Origin: Brachionus manjavacas
Lineage: Eukaryota; Rotifera; Eurotatoria; Ploima; Brachionidae
Assembly (NCBI GenBank): GCA_019054805.1
Contig: JAHQIY010000006.1
Location: forward strand, 930,001-994,000
DNA length: 64,000 bases
Reading direction: 5' to 3'
In this document: piece by piece, positions 56,815 through 64,000 of the stretch
Layout of the letters: every line of letters begins with the position of its first letter
Numbering within the stretch: the stretch's first letter is position 1
Notes under the pieces: generated by a model
The model's database searches: none
Told to the model about the DNA's origin: nothing
The model's input: only the letters and a program-made list of their open reading frames with translations
Position numbers and translations under genes: made by a program

Positions 56815-59127
56815 TGTTACAGTAAAATTGTCAAATACGTTATTTTGTAAAATTACTAATGCCTTAGGAAATATGTAAAATAAATTTCATTGTAATAATT
56901 TACTAGTAATTTTATAAAGTTACTAATCAAATAGTAATTTTGTTAAGCTCTGATTTAACTTTAGTAATTTACTACAATTGCTTTTAGTAATTTTCTAAAA
57001 AAAATAAGTAAAAGATTCAAATAAATAAAAAAAAATGAATTTAAAAAAAAGCAAATGGATTTTGTTATTGATCGTTTCGATGGTAACTGATGTTGCCCAA
57101 GCTCAACTGTTAGACGTCGATCAAGAGCGAGTACAAAAAGAAAAATTTTATACAGTTTTTGAAACTGTATCAATCGAAGAGCAGCTACATAACCCGAATA
57201 AAAACAAGAAAAAAACAAGGACAATAACGAAACTGGAGGAGTACGAAGAACTAATTAAGCAAATCGAACATGCCAAAAGCAAAACAACTATTAAAACAAA
57301 TAGAGAATATTATTTATTGAAAAAATATGATATATTGGTCGTTGGCGAAACCAAAAAAATTATTGTAAAGCAAAAAAATCCAGATTCACCTATGCGATTT
57401 TTAGTACCATATGAAAATATTTTCGATACAATTTATAGAATACACCATCAAGTTGGACATAAGGCTAGAGATGTAATGTTGAACGCATGTGGGAAAAACC
57501 ATCTGAATATTACAGTTGACATGATTTCAGGTTTTTTCAATTTTTTTCTCTTTTTGACTGTGTTAACTTTTTACCTGGAAAAATATCAAAAATTAATTAT
57601 AATTAATTAAGCATTTATCAATACGTGTGAACAATGTATTTTAAATCGCAAAAGAAGCAAGACTACAGGAATTGTAGTTAAGCCAATAAGGAGTGAAAAT
57701 TTCAACTCGAGAGCTCAGATGGACTTAATAGACATGCAGATCCTACCTGACGGGAAATACAAGTGGTTAATGGTTTATCAGGATCATTTTACAAAATTTG
57801 TGTTATTACGACCGTTAAAGTTTAAGACAGCAATTGAAGTAGCACATGCTCTATTGGACGTTTTTTCAATTTTAGGAGTTCCTTTTATGCTACAATCTGA
57901 TAATGGACGTGAGTTTAGAAATCAAATCGTATTAGCTTTTAAGCAAATGTGGCCAGAAATGTCACTTGTTCATGGCCGAGCACGTCATCCACAATCTCAA
58001 GGTAGTGTGGAGAGGGCTAATGCCGACATCAAAAAAATGTTCGCTACCTGGATGAGAGAGAATAAGTCTAAAAAGTGGGCTTTGGGATTGAAATTTATTC
58101 AGTTGAAAAAAAACCATTCTTACCACTCAGGTATAAAATGTACCCCTTATAAGGCAGTTTTCGGAATTGAAACTCTTTTAGGGTTAACTTCAACTTCGAT
58201 ACCTATTGAAGAGTGGTCAAAGCTAAAAACGGCCAAACAATTGTTTGATGCCGTTGGGTATCAATACGACGAAAAAGAAATTGACATTGACGATGAAGAT
58301 GATATTGATTCAACCCCGGATAAATTCGATCCAAAAGAATATAATTTAGAGATTGAACCTTTTGAACCTATTGAACCTATCGAACCTATTGAACCTATCG
58401 AACCTATTGAGATTATTGAACCTATTGAGTCTACAGTTGAAGAGATTGAATCAAATTCCAATAGATTGTTAGGTATTAGAGATAACGTCAGGACAAATCA
58501 GGGTAAACAAGCGGAATTGATGAAGTTACGAAGTAAAAAATATATTCCAGAGGTGAATATTGGTGATTTTGTAACTTTACCAATTCCAGAAGTTGACAAG
58601 GGATTAACTGAGGCTCCTAATTTGATTTGTCGAATAGTCGATATAGATTACGACAAATCACTTCATGAACTTGCTTCTGGGGCTGGAGTATTAAATACCT
58701 TGTTTGCCCGGAATTGTTTTGAGTTAATTAAGGATTGTGTTGTTGATTTTCAAGTCAAGTTAGATAAAAGTTTAAGTGTTCGTGAAGCAGTTAGTCAGCT
58801 ATCTATTGGCGGAGGCCAAGGTATGGTAAAATGTAACTGTACAAGTCAATGTTTAACTAATAGATGCAGTTGCAAAAAAGGTGGTTTATTGTGCAATTCA
58901 AGATGTCACGGTGGAAACTCATCTTGTAAAAACAAATAAAATTATTTTACTAATTTACTAAACATTAAAATATGTTTAAGTAATTTACTAAAACTTTTGA
59001 GTTATTTACTAAAAAAAATAAAAAGTCAGGAAATCATTAAAACTTTATTTTATTTTATATATTTGACACTTTTACTGGTCACTCAGTAATTTTACAAAAT
59101 AACGTATTTTACAAAATTACGGTAACA
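56815..59127 (+). mobile_element. Ginger DNA transposon, apparently whole
   Basis: 2313 bp with TGTTAC...GTAACA termini and about 45-bp inverted repeats (ACGTTATTTTGTAAAATTACT at both ends). Right flank TATA, left flank AATA: a 4-bp duplication with one change. Insertion splits the Penelope RT exactly inside its SL-YTNI motif, which reads through cleanly if the element and one duplication are ignored. Subterminal DNA carries many TAGTAATTT/AAATTACTA words in both orientations. Confidence 0.88.
57035..58939 (+). CDS. Ginger transposase (integrase-type DDE), two exons
   Basis: Exons 57035-57530 and 57612-58939 around an 81-bp GT..AG intron give an uninterrupted 607-residue protein. Order: an H2C2 zinc finger split by the intron (IHHQVGHKA ... 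CEQCILN), then a retrovirus-type integrase core with MDLIDM, QSDNGREF and HPQSQGSVERAN supplying D, D and E. A disordered linker follows with an EPI repeat (about 58355-58430), then a chromo/SH3-like region (NIGDFVTLPIPEVDKG). It ends in a Cys-rich tail (CNCTSQCLTNRCSCKKGG), as in many Ginger proteins. Oddly, the N-terminus (KKSKWILLLIVSMVTDVAQA) looks like a signal peptide; the true start may be a later ATG or an unseen exon. Confidence 0.88.
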
Positions 59128-60499
59128 TATACAAATATTAAACCAGAACATTCAACAAACTTAATTTGTGAATTTTTAATTAGCAATAATTATTTTAAAA
59201 ATCTAGAATTTGAAATTAGGGCAATAAAGAAAATTCTTGATTTAATTTTTAAGTGTGGAATATTTAAGTTCAATGATGAATATTATACACAGAAGCAAGG
59301 ACTTCCAATGGGGTGTAAATGTGGTCCTTCTGTCGCTAATTTATTTCTTTTTATCTTAGAAAAAAACTGGGTTTCCTTAAATAGCAGCATTATTCTTTAT
59401 AAAAGATTCATTGATGACATTTTCATTGCAGCTTTAATTGAGATAGACTTAGATGAATTATTATCACAGTTTTTATACTTAAAATTAAACATAAGTAAAG
59501 GAGAATCGATAGTCTTTTTAGATTTAATTATTGAATTTGAACCTTTAACTAAAAAACTAATTTTTGACCTTTTTATTAAACCAACAAACTCTTGTTGTTA
59601 TTTAATGCCAATATCTAATCACCCTGATCATATTTTTGAAAATATACCTGTTTCTTTAATTACAAGGATTAGGAGAATATGCACATGTTATATAGATTTT
59701 CTGGCTCATTCAAGGAATTTGATAATTCAACTGGTGAAACAGGGATATAGTTTAAAAAAAGTTATGGGAATTAGTCGTAGTAAAGGTTTGAAAAACAGAG
59801 AAGAATTATTACCATATAAAATTAAAAATAATGCAAAAAATAATAGTTTAAAATATTTTGTCAACTTTGAAAAGAATTTTGGACAGTTAAATAAGATTAT
59901 TAAAGAATCGTTTGATAAAGTAAAATTGAACTCAGTTTATATCAAAGATAAAGATTTAATGATTGTGAATAAAATTTATAAAAACTTAGGTTCGATTTTT
60001 GTTCTCAATTTCAATCTGAATGACTCAAAAAAAAATTTTTTTCATACAGGTGCAATAAACATTTATACACAATAAATAAGTTTAGAAAAAATATAAGAAA
60101 ATTGCTCTGTAATTTTGACAAATGTTCCGAAGTCATTACAATTACATTACATTTCAATTTAGATGGTCACACTGATAAAGATTTTTCTTTTTCAATATTC
60201 AAATCAAATATTGATAATGATTTCTTAAGAAAATCAACTGAAGCCGATTTAATTATTTTCAAATTCCAATTTTAAATAAAAAAATCTATAAGTTGGATAA
60301 AATTAGAACCTTAACATTTTCTTAAATTCATTGTATAATTGTAAATTAAATTTAGTTATAATTTCAAATAATGAAAAAATTTTATAATTTTTATTCTTAA
60401 AAATGAAGTATAATTATTTTTTATTTTTTTCTAAAATTCAAAAAATTTTTTTTTCTTTTTTCATTTTTTATAATAAATAAATTGTTAAAAATTGTAATT

Positions 60500-60550
60500 C
60501 TCGATCATCTAGATCCTGAAGAAGGCCTATCGGTCGAAACGCGTCGTTTT
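60500..60550 (+). ncRNA. Hammerhead-like motif before the 3' Penelope repeat
   Basis: CTGAAGA at 60516, a GGCC-TATC-GGTC stem-loop, GAAAC at 60536 and GCGTC ending at 60545 reproduce the CUGANGA..stem II..GAAA..UH order of hammerhead ribozymes known in Penelope pseudo-LTRs. Stem I is not convincing, so self-cleavage is uncertain. Confidence 0.4.
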
Positions 60551-60556
60551 CTACAA

Positions 60557-60607
60557 AATTGTTTTTTATATTAATAAATTTTAAAATTTTAATTGTTTTA
60601 TTCGAAT
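60557..60607 (+). repeat. Penelope 3' terminal repeat (51 bp)
   Basis: Identical to 52225-52275; lies 12 bp after the hammerhead-like cleavage point at 60545. Confidence 0.85.
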
Positions 60608-62265
60608 CTTTGTATAACAGCGATTGTTTAGTCAATAATCTTTTTCCTAATACCTTGAATTTATCTAGAAGTTGGGTACGTTTTATTTCGAAGACTGCTA
60701 CGGTAAAAATTGTACACTATTGATTTGATCATTCACCATTTTTTACGTAAATTTTGGTAAAAATTTTATGTTCATTTTAAATGGTTAAATAAGTCAAAAA
60801 TCAAAAAAGAAAAAATTGGACATTTCTCTTTTACAAAATTTTAATCACTTGATAGTATAATAATATGATAAGTCTCTAATGCACTTTATTTTTAGTCAAA
60901 ATTTCGGGAAAAATTTTAAAATTATTATCGAAAGGATTTTCTTGAATTTTTTCTTTAAAAGGTTTGAAGAATAAAATACCAAGCTTAAAAAAAAACAATT
61001 TAAATCAGGAAATTGAAAATTGGTAACTTATCTTTAAGCTTAAATAAAAAATAATATTTTTTTTCTATATTATACTTTTTTTTTTATTTTTAGATTAAAA
61101 TAACCAAATCAAATATTTTTTTTTCATTTAATGTTTTTTAGACTTCTCGGGTCTTAATAATTTATAAAATAGGCTCTTCCAGTGTTAAAAATGAGTCTAT
61201 TTTTGAAAATCTTTATTTTTTGGGTATTTATCCAGAAATTTTACCATTTTGGTACCAAGAAATTACACACTTTTATTCAAAACTTTTAATTAATTTAAAA
61301 TTTCATATTTTAATTTTCTTTACTGCACATTATGAGGTGCAGTATCAAATGCACTGTTCAAAAAATTTTTTTTTGATTTTCCCACAGAAACTCAGGCGGA
61401 AATGCTGCATTTTTATTTAAAAACTTGTCATTAACCGCGCTCTTATATTACAAACACGACTTTGACGCAGGCAGCTTAAGTTAAGAATGTTTTAACATGG
61501 GCGAGATGGTATTTATTGTCAAAGTCGTATTGCGAATTATGAGGTTTAAATATCAAACAAAGGAATGCGGTAAAATTAAAAAAAAAGTGGGATCTTTAGT
61601 GATCCCTGCGACTACATACGATTCAAGTTTTTTTTAAAAGTGTTTTTTATTAAGCTAGTCCAAGCTTCTTTTAAAATTATTTACACCAGAGTGTTGAAAA
61701 TTTTATGCTTTTTTACAATATATATGATTTTAAAAATAATTCAATTTTATCATTGAATACCTAGGTTTGAAAGAACTACAACTTTTTAAAAGGTTAGCTA
61801 TTTTTAGATCCCTATGTATAAATTTTTTTTTTAGCCTCCCAAAAAAACGAAATTTAAGGATTAAAGAGACGTGAATTTCAAGTCAAAAATTAGAAATTAA
61901 GAAAACACTTAAGAATTTCTGGAACTTTATTTTTTTATTTTACTTATCAATTAAAAAAATAAAATTCAAAATCCAAAAATAAAAATAAAACGAATTTTTT
62001 TTTTATCAAGATTATAACTCGGGTCCAATTTTTTAGTTGTAAAAATAGATCAGCGATCAAAATTGTACAAAATAGCACTTTAAAGTAAAAAAAGTAAAAA
62101 AAAATAAAGAGGAAAATTAAAAACTAAGTTTAAAAACTGGATTTCAATCCTAATGTGATAATTGAATCATGAATTTAAATAAAACTTATTTGCCAATTTA
62201 TAATATTACTACTTGAATATTCATTTTACTTATCAATTTTATCTAATATTTGAATGTTTTACACC
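60608..62265. other. Intergenic with minor inverted repeats
   Basis: A GTAAAAATTG...TTTTACGTAAATTTTGG stretch at 60690-60770 belongs to the dispersed palindromic family. ACGACTTTGAC (61457) and GTCAAAGTCGT (61519) form an 11-bp inverted pair. No gene seen; the 66-codon frame at 61220 lacks any family signal. Confidence 0.4.
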
Positions 62266-62269
62266 TCTA

Positions 62270-62370
62270 GTTTAGATTCTAGGAGATTCAAGGTAAATGT
62301 GAATGATCACCTAAGCGTAGAATATCAAATAACTGCAGGTGTTCCTCAAGGCTCAGTATTAGTCCCCTTT
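62270..62370 (+). mobile_element. LINE RT scrap
   Basis: The plus strand reads FKVNVNDHLSVEYQITAGVP then QGSVL, the conserved PQGSVLGP box of a non-LTR reverse transcriptase, opposite in strand to the larger LINE that follows. Confidence 0.55.
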
Positions 62371-62475
62371 TAGTAGTAGTAGTACTAAGGGGTAGGCTAC
62401 AAGTCGCGATTTGCATGCAGAATGATGCATAACGCGATGGGTGACGACACCCTGTGTGGTAGCCACTTGCCGTAA

Positions 62476-64000
62476 TTAAATTGCTGTTTTGTCAAGCTTG
62501 CTTTTGAAGTCGTTGGTACTTTTGGCGGTGATGATCGAGTCGTTAAGATCGTTCCAGTCATTGCCAATTCGGTTGCAGAAAAAGTTATGTCGTTGATTCC
62601 AGTTCTTCACCAATTCTCGTCTCAATCTCGCCCTCCTATTGCCTCTTGGCGCAGAAATGGAAGTCGGTGCGGCTAATTCAACATGCTCTATTTCTTTTGC
62701 AATTTTAAACTGCTGTATCGAATCGCCCCTCAATCGCCTCGCCTTTACATTGGTCAAACACAGCTTTTTGCAACGTTCAACATGGTTTAGGTCTCGAAGA
62801 CGACCAGGAACCTTTGTCGCCCTTCGCATTACGCGTTCGACCACGTTGATATCCCCGTGTTGGTATGGATTCCAGACTGAAATTGCGAATTCGACATGTG
62901 GTCTTACATACGTAGTGATTAGCTTCTTCCACACCGATTGGTTTCTTGTTCTAAAGGACTTCTTTAGAATATTAAGCACCTGACTTGATTTGCTAGCTGA
63001 ACTATGAGCTTGTTCATGCCATTTCATGTTTGAGGTAAGAATGATACCAAGGTCACGTTCTCTCGTTTTTACCTCGATAGGATAAGTAGGGCCGTTAATT
63101 TCATTTAAGCTGTACCTGAAATTACTATTGCGTTTACCATAATTCATCATTCGGGATTTACTGAAGTTAAGATTCATTTACCAATCAATAAACCATTTCT
63201 GCACGGCCTCTAGATCGCGTTGAAGCCTTAAATAGTCATCAACATTACGAGCTGTTGTCAAGATCTTGCAGTCGTCGGCAAAAAGTTTACAAGTATTCAG
63301 AATGGTATTTGGTAAGTCGTTGATGAATATAATAAATAGGGCAGGTCCGAGAACGCTGCCTTGAGGAACTCTAGAGCGCACGTTACACCACTGTGATACC
63401 GATTTGCCAAGTACTCCTCTTTGCCTACGATCAGATAGAAAGGCTTTTAACCAACAAAGTGCTTTTCCACGCACTCCATACGCTTCTCGTTTATAAAGTA
63501 AGCCTTGATGCGACACCTTATCAAACGTTTTCTCAAAGTCTAGAAAGGCTATGTCAACAGGGACCTTTCTACTTAAGTTGAGTGTAATGAAGTCGATGGT
63601 CTCGAGTAAATTGGTCGTACAAGATTTTCTCGGGACAAATCCTTGTTGCTGTTTATTAATAAGTCCATTCGTTTGCAAATGGAACATGAGATTAGTACGT
63701 ACAATTGACTCCAACGTCTTGCAGACAATTGACGTGAGTAAGATTGGTCGATAATTGACCGGATCTAGTCGACTGCCTTTTTTGTAGAGGGGCTAACATT
63801 CGCCTCTCGCCAAGAACTTTGAAGCTCACCATTATTTAGCGACAAATTGAACAGAATGATCAATGGGGCTGTGAACGCATATGCGCATTATCTAAATACG
63901 AACGAAGAAACTCCATCGCCACCCAGAGATTTGTGACGATCTAGTTTTTTGAGTTGTTTGGATACTTCAACTTCGCTTATCTGGAAGGTGTCCAATGCCG
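62476..64000 (-). mobile_element. CR1/L2-like LINE, runs off the window
   Basis: From the window end downward: KKLDRHKSLGGDGVSS, decayed NYRP region, QQQGFVPRKSCTTNLLETID, FLDFEKTFDKVSH, VPQGSVLGPALFIIFINDLP and the catalytic LFADDCKI. After WFIDW a single in-frame TAA at 63178-63180 is followed directly by NLNFSKSRMM, GIILTSNMKWHEQA, YVRPHVEFAISVWNPY and a C-terminal RNR..HNFFCNRIGNDWNDL. The 62476-63714 part is thus one frame with one stop; breaks increase beyond 63714. The 3' UTR is about 62375-62475. Clearer GC content than its surroundings suggests fairly recent arrival. Confidence 0.85.

Larger units (their letters stand above)
54061..60075 (+). pseudogene. Penelope reverse transcriptase, interrupted by Merlin and Ginger
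   Basis: Three blocks. 54061-54197: N-terminus with LLNLGFKFVPNT. 55956-56814: KILQCDKNVGTILICN, then GSFRVLPKIHKIKFGIRPII and LYSCDFESL. 59128-60075: YTNIKPE, then QKQGLPMGCKCGPSVANLFL, the catalytic YKRFIDDIFIA and SKGESIVFLDLIIEF. These are the ordered RT motifs of Penelope-like elements, related to telomerase RT. No GIY-YIG domain follows. Sequence after 60075 (HTDKDFSFSIFKSNID.., EADLI) continues the protein in a shifted frame. Confidence 0.8.
52225..60607 (+). mobile_element. Penelope-like element, endonuclease-less type, holding two nested DNA transposons
   Basis: Bounded by an identical 51-bp direct repeat (52225-52275 and 60557-60607) acting as terminal pseudo-LTRs. Contents in order: ORF1-like frames, then a Penelope-type reverse transcriptase in three blocks split by a Merlin (54198-55947) and a Ginger (56815-59127). 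Removing both leaves about 4.3 kb, a normal size. No GIY-YIG endonuclease is visible after the RT, as in Athena- or Coprina-like groups. A few breaks are present besides the insertions; not active. Confidence 0.85.

Noticed and set aside
58261-58461. Minus-strand Ser/Gly/Ile repeat frame
   Set aside because: It is the antisense of the EPI-coding microsatellite in the Ginger transposase.
61457-61529. ACGACTTTGAC / GTCAAAGTCGT pair as a possible tRNA or structured RNA
   Set aside because: No cloverleaf, no A/B boxes; only one 11-bp stem with a long loop.

Overview
This is a stretch of an animal nuclear genome. It is very AT-rich, its genes are split by short introns as well as TE-filled long ones, and every host gene I recognise is metazoan: ERCC1, CDIN1, TMEM203, a UBE2E-type E2, an adhesion GPCR, a DEG/ENaC channel and a TRP-like channel. 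An endonuclease-less Penelope-like element, many MULE, Merlin and Ginger transposons, and a splice-acceptor-like site between two tightly spaced genes would fit a small lophotrochozoan or gnathiferan such as a monogonont rotifer, or a flatworm. That placement is inference; nothing in the window proves it.

Layout. 1-819 (-) is the 5' part of ERCC1, cut by the window edge. 0.95-4.2 kb is intergenic with an inverted-repeat element and retroelement fossils. 4389-7009 (+) is a two-exon gene joining leucine-rich repeats to a TRPA-like six-helix channel. 7.4-14.8 kb is transposon debris: Ty3/gypsy fossils and two MULE derivatives, one with a clean 9-bp target duplication. 14863-16259 (-) holds CDIN1 and then TMEM203, 59 bp apart. 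17-20 kb has a TIR element and a LINE remnant. 20218-20796 (+) is an unrecognised glycine-zipper membrane gene. 22594-25198 is a MULE with both ends and a 9-bp duplication. 25639-26214 (-) is a UBE2E-type E2.

29128-40196 (+) is an adhesion GPCR gene. I assembled it into eight exons whose splice phases all agree (1042 codons); its large introns are full of LINE, MULE and MITE remains. 40.4-46.3 kb is LINE territory, including a conspicuously GC-rich LINE. 47240-51536 (-) is a DEG/ENaC channel in three exons; the last exon, carrying TM2 and the GxS filter, lies 2.6 kb from the rest. 52225-60607 is a Penelope-like element with 51-bp terminal repeats into which a Merlin (8-bp duplication) and a Ginger transposon (4-bp duplication) have inserted. 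62476-64000 (-) is a CR1/L2-like LINE running off the end.

No rRNA, tRNA or CRISPR was recognised. Host genes here do not form a pathway, though three encode membrane sensors or channels (TRP-like, adhesion GPCR, DEG/ENaC). The most useful results are the assembled GPCR and DEG/ENaC gene models, the LRR-TRP architecture, the candidate CDIN1-TMEM203 operon, and the nested transposon stack.
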